A stretch of 64,000 nucleotides of DNA from Aphrocallistes beatrix (taxonomy: Eukaryota; Porifera; Hexactinellida; Sceptrulophora; Aphrocallistidae). The stretch covers positions 4,898,001 through 4,962,000 of the forward strand of contig OY725495.1 in assembly GCA_963281255.1 (NCBI GenBank), read 5' to 3'. A model generated the notes under the pieces. It ran no database searches and had not been told where the DNA came from. It saw nothing but the letters and a program-made list of their open reading frames with translations. Made by a program: the position numbers and the translations under genes. Below, piece by piece: positions 1 through 11,089 of this stretch. How positions within the stretch are numbered: position 1 is the stretch's first letter; each line of letters begins with the position of its first letter.

Positions 1-250
1 TGAAGTACAGTCAACTCCGCTTAATAGGGTCACTGTTTAATCGGGTCAACCGCTTATAATCGGGCCACTTTTGGCAGGACCGGAATAGCTCTCACACATA
101 GAAGCTAATACAAAATATTTTCGGTTAATAGGGTTCTCAGCTTAATCGGGTCAAAATGTCCTCTGACCGATGTGACCCAATTAAGCGGAGTCGACTGTAT
201 CTCTATTATGAACAGATTTTTTGGTCTCCTGGTGGTTCACAATAAGCTGT
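1..250. mobile_element. MITE family E copy interrupted by a MITE family A copy
   Basis: Bases 1-7 and 198-250 match the inside of the element at 9313-9462. Between them, 8-197 is a 190-bp element with inverted termini CAGTC(A/G)ACTCCGC and TA on both sides. The uninterrupted family E copy reads GAAGTATCTCTATTATG, so the insertion duplicated TA exactly. Confidence 0.8.
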
Positions 251-417
251 ATTTACCTCTGAAACGGGAAATCTTGAAATTGGTGATAATATCTATCAGA
301 TGCATATCTCATTGTAGAATGAGGTGTCGCATGAATCAGGATTGTGGTTCCGAGATGACACTAAAACACTACGAGTGTCACCACGAAGCGAAATACTATA
401 GAACAGGGCCTGGAAAC

Positions 418-560
418 CAACGAAGTGTGCCAGTTTGCCTATACTGTCAACTTATTTATGACCTTGTGTGCCAGTGGCACGCCTGCCTAGGGTTACCGGC
501 CCTGATTCTACATTAATGTCGGTCTATCGACCCACATTTATTTTCACCTCCGCGTGCCAT
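418..560 (-). mobile_element. hAT-like fragment
   Basis: In reverse complement it shares the GTGCCACTGGCACACA and GGGTTACCGRCCCTG-like blocks with 7560-7660, next to a CAGGGGTCGGCAAC terminus there. No coding capacity. Confidence 0.55.
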
Positions 561-2180
561 GGGTTCCCTCACTATAGAAGATGAGGAGAGGTTCTAAAGG
601 GTGTTATATGGTCCCTTACCTAGCCACAGGCTACATAAAAGAAAGTTAGACCAATTAGTTAGGATAATTCAGACTTAATTAAGTGCATTCCTGAAATAAT
701 TATTCTGGAGTGCGTGAACCCAATAAACAAAGTGAAGAAACATTAGGCTACAACACACGAGTACTTCCCAGTCATGCTTTGGAACAACCTAGCTATTAGA
801 GCAAAATCCATATTTACATAATTAGTGGCATGTTTTAGTTGAGGGGGCAGCAGACACATTCTACTCCACAACCTAAGTCGCTTAGCTGAGATAGAGCTTA
901 ATAAGAATCTATCAGCCAAGATTCTAACTCCAAATAGGGTGACAAGGTGGTGGATAATGTGGAGTGGTTGAGTTTAATAGAACTATATGAAAGTTCAACT
1001 TTTACACAAGATATGATACCAATACTTTATGTAACAAATTTTCGGTCTTTCTATCTAGATTCTGGCTTCTCTTTCATCTTAGTTTCCGATTGGGACAACT
1101 AGTCTGAGAGTAGATAGCAGATTAGATAGCCGAGTTAGCTGCTAAATCTCATGAATAATTCCTAGAGGTCCGTTATCTAGTATAGTACTTTGATGTGCGT
1201 ACCACTCCATTGCATTTTCAAAGTCTCAACTCATTAGTTCTAGAGAGAACTGTGATAATTACAGTTTTGGTGAATTAATTGCATTGCATTTAACTGATTG
1301 GCTCCCAGGAAAGTAACAGAACATTCGAAGCATATAAGGAATTGATCCTAGAACATTGTTCCTGTTCCAGTGCCGGGAGAAGTCAGGCATTTAGGACAAG
1401 ATTTATAGGGAATTCAGCATTCGTCGAGGGAGATCAGGACCATGGATTGACATATGAGTTAACCTGATCTACGAAGACAAGTAGATGAATGAACTCGCAT
1501 TAATATCGATCGTTTCATTCACTTAATTATTGCAGTGAATTTTGGAAATTCGGGTAATTATATTGCAGTGTGTTAGCCTTTTTTATACAAAATTAAAGCA
1601 TTATCTCTATCAGCATTTCATTCTCACAAATTATAACTGTTTCACGAAATTCCTTCCAAAATGCGGACAATAAGTATGGATTATTTGCTCCTAACTACGC
1701 ATGAGACAAGAGGAGTGAGATAGATGTATAAATTGGATTTTGAAAGAGACAGCTTTGTAGTTAACACATCAACATGTCTGCTATTACCACCTGCTATGAC
1801 AATAAAGTGGTTTATCACGTGAGTTGTTAATCAGGTTATGAATGGATAGTCAGCTTGTACTGCATAGCTGCGTGCCAATACTGTAGTTAAGGATTAGTTT
1901 CACTCGAATTGTGAGGATAATCATTCAAGAAATACATTTTTGACTATGTGCTGCTATGTTAAAAATTCAACTAATTTGAATGGAAGTGTTGATATTTGAT
2001 TGGCTCCTAAAACTTGTCGGTGTCAGGTGGTTAAGGATGGCAAATTACTGATTACAACTAGTTGGGAGGCGTAGTCATAACTTTTATCTAAATGCAAGTC
2101 ACTGCTATTCTTTCTAATTTGATTAAAACAGAAAATTGCCAGATATTTAATAATTGGATGGAAGGAGTAACAGTTGTTTT
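561..2180. other. AT-rich intergenic DNA, nothing recognised
   Basis: No conserved frame, repeat family or RNA gene was recognised in this 1.6-kb stretch. Confidence 0.5.
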
Positions 2181-2357
2181 GAGCGAATTCTACTGATATA
2201 TATGAACAGAGTCCCAATGGTGCCTCCTCTATGTAGAATTATATTCCTACCCCTCCCCTAGTCTATGAACCAGGGGGGGGGGGGGAGGGGTAGGAAGATG
2301 ATTCTACATAGAGGAGGCACCATTGGGACTCTTCATATATATCAGTAGAATTCGCTC
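2181..2357. repeat. Long near-perfect palindrome
   Basis: A 177-bp inverted repeat with arms of about 75 bp (GAGCGAATTCTACTG... against ...CAGTAGAATTCGCTC), the arms joined through C-rich/G-rich inner segments and a short loop including a 16-G run near 2272. The outer ends carry MITE family B terminal sequence pointing outward. Confidence 0.85.
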
Positions 2358-2513
2358 ATTAGCAACTCGAGTTTTGCTCACAAAAAGGTTGCTAATAAGC
2401 GACGTTGAAAAAAAACATTTTATGAGCAAAACTGCTAATAAGCGAATTCCACTGTGATTGGGGCTTAAAATTGGTTGGTAATAGAGCAATATTGCTATAA
2501 GCGAACTCCACTG
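2344..2513. mobile_element. MITE family B, rearranged copy
   Basis: It starts CAGTAGAATTCGC and ends GCGAACTCCACTG, with an internal GCGAATTCCACTG end at about 2440-2453, so it is probably a nested or duplicated copy. A/T-rich interior built from GCTAATA repeats. A poly-C run follows at about 2568-2581. Confidence 0.7.
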
Positions 2514-3080
2514 TAATTGCGGCACCGGGATCTCTGAAAAAAGTGTGATGAGAGGCTGGTACTCCCAACCCCCCCCCCCCCTTTACTACCTCTGCAGACA
2601 TTGAGGAGTTTCGTCTCATGAAATCTCACAGAAATATTCCGAGACATCGACAATAAAGGACCTTGCAATGAGGTGGACTGATTAATTGGACATTTTCCGT
2701 CAGCAGACAATCACTAACAAATAAATAAAATTATCCGAGAAACCGAACCGCTATTTTTTGAGTAAATTAATCAGTAAAAATTAGCGCGAAAACTCTCATT
2801 TTTGAGTGACCTTAATTTGGTGTTAAATATTTATATTAGCAATTAATTACAGCGATATTTAATATAGAAATGAAGACGGATCGCACTCTTGTCTGAATTC
2901 AAATATTTCATCCAAATGAATCGCTCGGAATGTATTAAAAACTAAGATTTAAATCAATTGAATAAAGTTCTATTTTTGGGCATAAAGATTTTTGGCTGTC
3001 CTTCATATGCTAATAAAACTGACCAATCAAATCGCATCTTCAGGTAGAAACAACAACAGATGTGAGGGAACCGCGATAGG

Positions 3081-3088
3081 TATAAATA
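3081..3088 (+). promoter_or_regulatory. TATA box of the secreted W-repeat gene
   Basis: TATAAATA lies about 37 nt before the ATG at 3118, implying a very short 5' UTR. An inverted CCAAT box (ACCAATCA) lies near 3022. Confidence 0.6.
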
Positions 3089-3117
3089 GGAATGAACCCG
3101 AGAAATATCTTATTTCC

Positions 3118-4945
3118 ATGCATTCCATACTCTACATCGTGTTACTGGGTCTGTTGGTGTCGCTGGGGTGTCGAGGGTGTCAAGTGAAGCTACAGCTGGA
3201 CTCTAACCAGCAGTGGCACTTCGTACAGAACCACTTGGTCAAGCTGTCCCGTGGAAGTCTGTACCTGACCGCCCCTCATGACGTCACCGATAGAGTGACG
3301 CTACAGAGCGATTGGAAGGCAGCCTTCAAGAGAGCGAGGTGGGTGAGTGTGATACAGTACGAGGGCGTGTTGATGCAGACAGGTGTGATCCTGATATGTT
3401 CATCAATACAGTGGAACTCCCTTATTAGCAATATTGCTCTATTAGCAACCAATCTTCAGGTCCTAAGTGAAGATTTTGTGTTAATTCTGTTCCCTTATTA
3501 GCAACTTCGCGTATTAGCAACCATTTTATGAGCGAAACTCGAGTTGCTAATAAGCGAATTCCACTGTAGGCTAAATTGGTGTTAAGGGGAACTGAGTTGT
3601 TGGATACTTCCGACGTTCAAATTTATGCTGAGAATCTTCGGGAACATTAAACTGAACAGCTTTCCACGTATATAACATTAATCCACTAAACATCCACTCC
3701 AGTATATGCATTAGTTCTGTAACAACCAGCGCCCATACCAAAATGTGTTACAATTTGAGACTTAATATAGAAGAACTGTGGAGTTCAGAGCTCAGTCAAT
3801 CATATCCAGATTCTGACTGACCGAGTTGATTAGGAGAGTTGATAGGTTGAGAGTTAGAGAGTTGATAGGTAGAGAGTTAGAGAGTTGATAGGTAGAGAGA
3901 GTTGATTAGGTTGAGAGTTGATTCCTTCTAGTATTTCCGCTACGGGATGGTGTGGAGCTTGCACCACAGACTCCACGTCCTGACTGTAGAGTCGGACCGC
4001 GTGGTGCTGACACGACGTACCCTGCCCCCCCGGACCTCCCAGGAGTTCACCTACTCGGAAGGGGCGCTACGCCACGTGGAGACGGGGCTCTACCTCACCG
4101 GGTGGGAGGATGCGCCGCGGGTGGTCTTGGACCGCGGAGGAGAAGGCTGTGAGCAGAGCGAGGTGGTGCACCTCAGAAATGAGATGTGGCGGTTCGAAGG
4201 GAACTTGATCAGATCTGTCTGGAATGGGAATGTCATCACGAGGAAGCAGGGACAAACTGACATCACGGCGCTCCCATACAACAACAAGGACAAGTGAGTA
4301 ACGATGCTATATTAATTCCACCTTGTAACATGCATAACACTCAGTACCATGGATATGACATTCTAGGAGGATTCATTACTAATTCTCCTCTTATACGCTT
4401 TTGTATTTCAAATCGTTCTGTAACGAATACGAGGAATGGAGGGAAATGCCAAAGTGTGACAGGATAATGCTAGAGACCAGGGATATGTTTAATGAAGAGA
4501 GGTAATAATTCTAATATTGAACATCTCACAGTCCTTCATGGTATTCCCTGTCTTAGCTTGGAGCAGTTCTATTCAAAGCTTCTGACAAAAGTATATCCAA
4601 AATAACACACTAATCCATGGTTCGGTTCGTGTATCTAATACACAGTTCTTGTTCCGTGTCGTTAGAAATACGAACCCATTAATGCCAGCAGTCCTGACAC
4701 TCTCCATTGACAGGTCTCTGCAGCAGAAGTGGTACTGGCAGAACGGATTCATCAGAGAGAACGCCAAGTCCGTGCTCACCATCTTACCGTCCGGACGTCT
4801 GGTCACGAGTGGACCCCGCTTCATCCCCTCCCAGAGATTCTCTCTCTACCAAGGGTTCATAGAGAACAAGCCCTCCAAACGCGTGCTCTACATTCCAAAG
4901 GACGGGAATGGTCTCCAGCTCAGGAAGAAGCACGTATACGCGTGA
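3118..4945 (+). CDS. Secreted protein with four W-centred repeats, possibly beta-trefoil-like
   Basis: Three exons: 3118-3342, 3932-4293 and 4714-4945, with GT-AG borders and matching phases; 272 residues. The start is the ATG about 37 nt after a TATA box at 3081. Residues 1-20 form a hydrophobic signal peptide (LYIVLLGLLVSLGC), so the product is probably secreted. A loose motif W-x-(F/L/W)-x(2-4)-(L/F)-(I/V/H)-(R/K/V) recurs around W33, W83, W161 and W202 (for example WRFEGNLIRS and WYWQNGFIRE). Repetition of this kind suggests a beta-trefoil or ricin-B-like fold, which is my inference; I do not recognise the family. There are few cysteines. Intron 1 carries a TA-flanked MITE and a minisatellite. 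Coding confidence is high, functional confidence low. Confidence 0.75.
3409..3566. mobile_element. MITE family B copy in intron 1 of the secreted-protein gene
   Basis: 158 bp with termini CAGTGGAACTCCC... and ...GCGAATTCCACTG, flanked by TA on both sides. Pogo/Tigger-type organisation, no coding capacity. Confidence 0.85.
3822..3922. repeat. Minisatellite in intron 1
   Basis: Tandem copies of a unit of about 22 nt built on GAGAGTTGATAGGTAGA, slightly degenerate, ending close to the exon-2 acceptor at 3931. Confidence 0.75.
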
Positions 4946-5486
4946 AATAGGACGAATATAATTATATACCAGACATGCTTAATGATATTGTATTACGTAT
5001 ATGATATGATTGGTTGGTCATGTTAAACTGGAAAGTGGTCCTGTTGGTTAGGTAAAAACCGGACCACTTCTCAAACCGTGGGACCGGTGCCGTTACTGAA
5101 GGAGAGGGTATTGATACATGAATTACGGTCATTCAGGGAATCGGAGAGAGCTCCAAAGAATGGCAGTGAATTTCCAGAAATCATCAGAGAATAAATCCAA
5201 ATAATTCCAGGAAATATGCAAATACAATCAGAAGTCAGTTCTCTTACGCGATTCAAGATGTTATAACCAGAATAAAACAAACAATTCTAATATCCATGGT
5301 AATTCTACCTCGGGATTAGTAGAGAAGTTGAAGGTACCAGGATTAGAACTGTTAGAGATACTCAGAACAATGAAACTTATAATATTAACTCTCATTTCAA
5401 AATGAAATAAAAGTAATTTATATAAAAACGCCTAAATTCGGGTACCTCGACACAAATGTTTGGGTTAATCACATTTTGGTTGGTAA
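4946..5486. other. Intergenic, 3' flank of the secreted-protein gene
   Basis: No gene seen. Contains a CCATGGT-centred word near 5295 like others in the window. Confidence 0.5.
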
Positions 5487-5650
5487 TGCGGAAATGATTC
5501 GACTTTTTGAAAAAGGAAATAGTTCGAATTGGGGATTTAGGAAATAGTTCGACTTTTTATCATTAGGATTAATGGTGTTTTTTTTTTGCGAACTATTTCC
5601 TTTTTTGGAAAGTCGAACTGTTTCCGGTTTTTGCGAACTATTTCCACCAT
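5487..5650. mobile_element. MITE family M copy
   Basis: About 164 bp with ends TGCGGAAATGATTCG and CGAACTATTTCCACCA and internal GGAAATAGTTCGAC repeats on both strands. A second copy in opposite orientation lies at 58479-58622. Confidence 0.75.
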
Positions 5651-5837
5651 ACCATTTTGGTTAAGGTTAGGAATACAAAATTTGTGTCTTTGCATGCTTG
5701 TAACGAAATACCGAGTTTAACACGAAACTAATGTACAGCCAACTCACACATTCCTTAACAGCCGCATTCATCGTCTGAGACAAATAAAACATTCGCCGAA
5801 TAAACTTAAATAAAATAAACAGCAGAATCGGAACCAA

Positions 5838-7949
5838 TCATTGATTTCTTCTGTTCCCATTCCTCCCAGCGAGCGCACAGCACTTGGATCTAGGAGGAGA
5901 CCGCTCGGAGTCCACATTCTGTAGACTCATGGTGCGGTCCGCTCCTTGTAGGGGAGTGTCGATGTCGTAGGGGGCTTTGTAGAATCCTTTCGCGAGCATC
6001 TTCTCTCCCAGCGACCGGAAGACTTCTCGGGTCTGAGAGTTGTCGAGTGAGGAAGTGGTGAGGTAGTCCAGGCTGTGGTCTGTGCAGAACTTAGAAATGT
6101 CTTTAGGCGGAACCTTGTGCTCTAGGTCCGACTTGTTCCCGACCACCATGAACACGAATCTATCTGAGGTGTGAAAATGTGATTAATTTATCTCGTCAGT
6201 TATCTATACATTTTGTACACCTTACATGATCTAATTGATCTTATGAGATTTAGATATATACTACTATCACTGTGTGTAGCAATTGCCATTTTAATTGAGT
6301 CATGACTTAGCTAAAACACTTGTACCTGATTGGCTGGTGGGTAGAATCAACACTTTTTGAGTGGTGTGAAAATATGAATAATCATTGCTCAAGGTGGAAT
6401 ATAGATATATAGTCGACTCCGCTTAATAGGACCACGTCGGTCAGAGGACATTTTGTCCCGATTAAGCGGAGAACTCTATTAACCGAAAATATTTTGTATT
6501 AGCTTCTATGTGTGAGGTCCTGCCAAAAGTGGCCCGATTAAACAGTGGTCCTATTAAGTGGAGTCGACTGTACTAACGTAAAAGCGTCCATTCTAAAAAT
6601 AGAACAATCAGCTACCTTCCGCAGTGTGCTCATACACGTATTCTAGCCATTTCTCCAAATTCCTGAAGGACTTGGGGTTGCTAAGGTCGAACACGAGGAG
6701 TACGCCGGAGATGTTCTTGAAGTAGGAGGAGGCGATGGCTCGGAACCTCTCCTGTCCCGCCGAGTCCCAGATGTCCAGAGCCAGGTGCGACTCTGGCAGA
6801 CCGGAGTCGGGGTATTTCAGTGTGTGCAGGTGGTAGTCGATTCCTATAGTGTTGGTGGACCAGGGATAAGTTATGGTAATTCAGACTCACGTAACTCAAT
6901 TTCCTAAATTAATACATAAACCTAACCCAGTTCTAGATATCAGACCTGAGTGACTCCCTGAATGTAAATATAATATGTTGTCTAACTATACATATTGACT
7001 GCCAAATTGCGATTGGTCAATATATTATTGCGCAATAAGTAGTGTTTATGGTTTTAATCCCTGGATCAATGAGTAGGAGAAACGGAAAATAGTCAAACAG
7101 TTCTGAAATACGTCACTACTGTCATGGTTGTATCTAAGCTATCTCTTTCTTGGTCGGTGTTATACAGTCCAATCAGGACATAAAATGGTATTGCAGAGTG
7201 GCAAGGTCATTCCCATACTTCAGTGCTTATGAGTGGACAAAAGTGGTACAACCTTCCAGCAGGGAATGAAAGGTTCACGAACGAACTTGAATTGAACGAG
7301 CGCCTGAAGTTAGAAGTTGAACGTGAATGAACTGAATATGCGTCAATTTGAGAGGAACTGAATTGGATTTATTCAGTCCGTTCGTGAACCTTTCATTCCC
7401 TGCCATCCACCATACCATACCACACGCTCATAGCTCAATAACTCAGTACAGTATATAGGTTACGTCATGTCTCTATAACAGGGGTCGGCAACATATGGCA
7501 CGCGTGCCTAAATTGATGGCAAGCGGAGTTGAAATAAAAGTGGGTCGACAGACCGACATTTGTGTATATTCAGGGTCGGTAACCCTAGGCAGGCGTGCCA
7601 CTGGCACACAGGGTCATAATATATTGACATTATAGGTAAACTGGCACACTTCATTCAAAGGCTGCCGGTATTTGTACCGTGCGTGCTCACCGATGGTAGG
7701 GGTGCACATCGGCTCGAACTCTCCGGTGGCCAGCTGCTTGACGAGGCTGGTCTTTCCGGTCCCGGAGTCTCCGATCAGAATGACGCGGGACTTGGGGTAC
7801 TGGTGCTGACTGAAAGTGAAGTTCTCCGACACCTCCGCCGAGCTAGCCAGCGGGGGTGCGTGGGAGGAGAGGTCAGGGGGTGCGTGGGAGGAGGAGAGGT
7901 CAGGGGGTGCTTGGGAAGAGGGGAGGTCAGGGGGACTCGTCTCCTCCAT
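5838..7949 (-). CDS. Rab-like small GTPase with Pro-rich N-terminal extension
   Basis: Exons 7691-7949, 6616-6843 and 5838-6163 on the minus strand, phases consistent, 270 residues. The G-domain motifs are in order: P-loop GDSGTGKTS, switch I PTIGID, WDSAGQERF and NKSD. The G5 position reads TSS instead of the usual SAK. Family members cycle between GTP and GDP and direct vesicle traffic. The first 45-50 residues are a Pro/Ser-rich extension with an APPDLSS-type repeat. Switch II context and the extended beta2-beta3 loop (PDSGLPESH) are somewhat Rab39/42-like, which is a weak assignment. A Cys-Cys pair lies 13 residues before the stop rather than at the end, so normal double geranylgeranylation is doubtful. 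A hAT-like element ends just inside intron 1, and a decayed copy of exon 2 lies near 27.1 kb. Confidence 0.85.
6410..6570. mobile_element. MITE family A copy in Rab-like intron 2
   Basis: About 161 bp, ends AGTCGACTCCGC and GGAGTCGACTG followed by TA; shares the TTTTGGCAGGACC-type and AATACAAAATATTTTC-type blocks with the copy at 8-197, reverse orientation. Confidence 0.85.
7260..7402. mobile_element. hAT-like palindromic element in Rab-like intron 1
   Basis: Inverted termini CAGGGAATGAAAGGTTCACG and its complement. The flanking 8-mers CCTTCCAG and CCATCCAC are an imperfect target duplication. Confidence 0.7.
7479..7660 (+). mobile_element. hAT-like element next to the Rab-like exon 1 donor
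   Basis: It starts CAGGGGTCGGCAACA, a typical hAT terminus, and shares a block with 418-560. The right end was not found; the sequence runs to within about 30 nt of the exon boundary at 7691. Confidence 0.6.
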
Positions 7950-8545
7950 TAGCTACATAACAGCTACAGGCAGGTAGTTAGTGGTGGAGTGATGGCCTCT
8001 GAATGGAATTGTCATGGCCATAGGATTCAAATCAAATCGAATCTATGAAATTGAAATTCTCAGCCTGTGGGATGGAACTCAGAATTACAGATACATACAG
8101 AGACATAGCCAATGGGTTTGTATCCGGTTGAAACTGGATCAACCGAACTGTTGGCTACGGCTCTGATATACCGGTAGATCCTAGGCGCAAATCCACAGAG
8201 TTTCGGTAGCGGAATATGAGACCTTGTTCAAAAATCTCAGAAAGAGCAAACCCAAATTACTCTATTCGATATTCTCTCCAGAAATATAAGTAATGCAAAT
8301 ATCGATAACTATAAACGAGCAAACTAATTTGAATTGGAAAAGGCTGGCTATAGGTTTAGTTAAAAATAACTTCATTAAAATCCTCAGACAAAAATCAGTC
8401 TGATTGTAGATATCTCCCTCATCTCACTCCTAAGAGTCCCACTGATATATGCCCGTCGATCAACATTCAAAATGTTTGTTATTATATTTCTATATATTCA
8501 TCAGTAAAATAGATACAATAATCAGGAAGTGAAGTTGTATACAGC
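7950..8545. other. Rab-like 5' flank, no gene seen
   Basis: AT-rich, with no clear TATA box placed for the Rab-like gene and no repeat recognised. Confidence 0.45.
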
Positions 8546-8559
8546 TAGGCAACATTAAC

Positions 8560-8745
8560 AGTAAACACAAACAAACAAACAAACAAACAACACATGAGAG
8601 AGAAGGATGAATCAATTAAAATACAAACACATACACAGAGGAATTCAGGAGCTGGCTGGGTCTGAAGGGAGACTGGTAGGTGTCAAGTTATCCACTTCCG
8701 GTGTGTCCTCCACGTCCTCCCCATCCCCAGACTCTGATTGGTGAC
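8560..8745 (-). pseudogene. Partial copy of the UBE2R 3' UTR and last-exon end
   Basis: This stretch matches 27950-28130, the end of the UBE2R coding region and its 3' UTR, at about 95% by eye, including the AAAC repeat and the codons for the last 30 or so residues. Similarity stops near a (CCATCC) slippage tract. No upstream UBC-domain exon is present, so it is a fragment. It lies directly upstream of the Rab-like gene. Confidence 0.85.
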
Positions 8746-9094
8746 GTCACAGCCATTCACGATGTCTACAGAGATATTATAATACAATCTTGTATACACT
8801 GGTACTACGTTCATGGTATTATATACTAAGCAAAAGCTTATACACGTATATTAAAACGCTAGGATATTTTTTGTCGTAGAGATATGAAAATGGAAAACAA
8901 TTTTTCACACCTTTTCTATACAGTCTATATGACAATAGAAATCATTGTACGGCAGGCACTACAATAGTTTGTCATTGTTATTAATTAATACTTCAAAACC
9001 ATAACTTATGTTAGATAGCTTTATTATAGTTTTTTATTATAGTGTATCTTATAGTACATTTAAAAAATCCCAAAATATGTTAGATTGAGAAACT

Positions 9095-9170
9095 CCAGGC
9101 GCCTGCAGGGCGACTCTGCAGACATGCAGTGTTCGCAAGCCCCGCAGCGGAAGCAAGCGAAGTGCACTTG
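9095..9170 (+). mobile_element. Helitron-like 3' end fragment
   Basis: It ends in the family hairpin AAGCAAGCGAAGTGCACTTG followed by a host T. The 5' limit is not visible. Confidence 0.6.
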
Positions 9171-9312
9171 TCAATTATAAATGCGTAGGGATATTCCAGC
9201 TCTCATATTCTACTATAATAACAGCTTGTATGTAGCTACACATCCTTTTAAAGTAGACAGGAGTAGAAAGGTTGATCACGAGCAGGATCATGTTACTATG
9301 TGATTGTAAATG

Positions 9313-9462
9313 CAGTCAGGGTCGCTTATTATGAACTAACCTCCTGATCCCAATTCATTTTTAGATAGGATTTGTATTGAATCAAGTTCGTTTAATATGA
9401 AGTATCTCTATTATGAACAGACCTTTGATCCTCTGGTGGTTCACAATAAGCGACCCTGACTG
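9313..9462. mobile_element. MITE family E, intact copy
   Basis: 150 bp with inverted termini CAGTCAGGGTCGCTTATT and its complement, and TA at the right flank. It provides the empty site for the insertion at 8-197. Confidence 0.85.
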
Positions 9463-9840
9463 TATGTAGAAAATATCAATAAATAATGCTGTCTCCATTC
9501 ATATAACTGGTATTTTTTGAGGAAGTGATGGTAATAGAATGATATTAGTTGGAAAATGGGTTTATCCCTGTTAAATAAAGTGCCATGAAATAAAAAATAA
9601 TTCAACATGCAGGGAAATAAGAACAACGGTGAATAACAGCACTAATTCTGAACCTACCAAATGTCGAGAGAGATTGCTAGATTATATCATAGTGAAGGTA
9701 CTTTACATTCCTAGGATCTTTCTAACCCAAATATTAACACATCCGAATCTCAATCATGATCAGTAGGCATATTTAAAAGTAGCAATGTATCAGTTTTAAA
9801 ATATTAGTTTGTCATTTTCTGTATTTCCTTATTATTAACA

Positions 9841-10040
9841 CAAGCTTGCTTCCGCTGCGCAGCTGGCGGATACTTTGTGTCCGCCTGAGGCGTCCTTTGG
9901 GCACCTAGGCTCACAATGATTAATTAGGAAGATAACATCTCTAAATACGTCCGTCTTACTATTATAATCGATATCACTCAAAAAGATTGTTACTTCTCAA
10001 TTTTTGATACATAATGGTGACGTCATAACAGAGTAATGAG
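9841..10040 (-). mobile_element. Helitron-like element, 3' part, minus orientation
   Basis: The reverse complement ends AGCGGAAGCAAGCTTG then T. The body matches 13010-13200 (ATGACTCATCA, GTTATGACGTCA, GGCGGACAC blocks). Confidence 0.7.
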
Positions 10041-10046
10041 TCATCA

Positions 10047-10077
10047 TCCTTACTATAAAGCAAGCGAAGTACACTTG
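10047..10077 (+). mobile_element. Micro Helitron-like copy with both termini only
   Basis: 31 bp joining a 5' end TCCTTACTATAAAG to the 3' end CAAGCGAAGTACACTTG, with A before and T after, as in the full-length copies. The whole interior is missing. Confidence 0.6.
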
Positions 10078-10204
10078 TAGCAATAAAAACGGTATGTACA
10101 TATTTTCACACCATTGACGAATTTTGAAAAATATGCTAGAGACTGGCTTCCAACGGTTGACATGGGGTTTTTAGGGGTGTAAATTTCGACTATTTTATTT
10201 TCAG

Positions 10205-10434
10205 ATCAATATGATAAATTATCATCAAAAATGATTACTCATCACTCTGTTATGACGTCATTATTACGCATCAAAAAAATTAATAATTGACAAATTATGT
10301 GATTTTTCGAGTGATATCAATTATAACAGTAAGACAGACGTATTTAGAAATGTTATCTACCATATAACTAATACATGTGAGCCTAGGCGGACACTTTGTG
10401 TCCGCCAGCCGCGCAGCGTAAGCAAGCGAAGCCT
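10205..10434 (+). mobile_element. Helitron-like element, 3' part
   Basis: The body matches 12990-13230 closely. The last bases (GCAAGCGAAGCCTG) depart from the usual CTTG end. Confidence 0.65.
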
Positions 10435-10452
10435 GTGCCATAATGCTTAGTG

Positions 10453-10624
10453 CAGCGTTTCTCAACCAGGCCCCATGGCCCCCCAGGGGGGCCACGAGCA
10501 GAGGCCTTCACCGGGAGCTATGTTTAAGTATTGACTCAAACATACTGTCCATACGTTAAAACGAGATCTACGTTTTTTATTGAAGGGCAGGGGGCCACGG
10601 ACCATGAAAGGTTGAGAACCACTG
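10453..10624. mobile_element. hAT-like element with perfect 8-bp target duplication
   Basis: 172 bp, termini CAGCGTTTCTCAACC and GGTTGAGAACCACTG; GCTTAGTG is present immediately on both sides. Confidence 0.9.
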
Positions 10625-10712
10625 GCTTAGTGAATTAGTAACTTGGGCATATAAGCATATGATCAATCTCCTAAACTGAATCTAGATTAAGCTAAAGAAT
10701 CATAATTGTGTA

Positions 10713-11055
10713 CAGTACACCCTCGCTAATCCGAACAGCTCTGTACCAATGAACCAAAAAAACGTTCGGATTAGTGAATTTGTTCCGATTATTGAAATAA
10801 CACTAATTCAATGGGGTATTATTACTATTAGTACTCTAATAAATTTGCATTGATAGAATATTAAGGATATTATTTAGTTACGATTGCTTTTTTAACTAGG
10901 ATTCTTAAATTTATTGAAAGATATAGCATTACAAACGTTGATTCAAAGCATAGAGGCGAATAAGATTATATTTTAACTGTTCCGATTGTAGGAATGAAGT
11001 GTTCGGATTAGCGAGGGTTCGGATTAGCGAGGTTCGGATTAGCGAGGGTGTACTG
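10713..11055. mobile_element. pogo/Tigger-like MITE (family C)
   Basis: 343 bp with long inverted termini beginning CAGTACACCCTCGCTAATCC, flanked by TA. The 3' end carries three tandem GTTCGGATTAGCGAGG units. Confidence 0.9.
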
Positions 11056-11089
11056 TACTTCAAAAGTCTTGATGGGAACTATAGTATTT

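Noticed and set aside
172-516. Open frame of 114 codons at the left edge
   Set aside because: It runs through MITE and hAT-like repeat sequence and has no coding bias or conserved motif.
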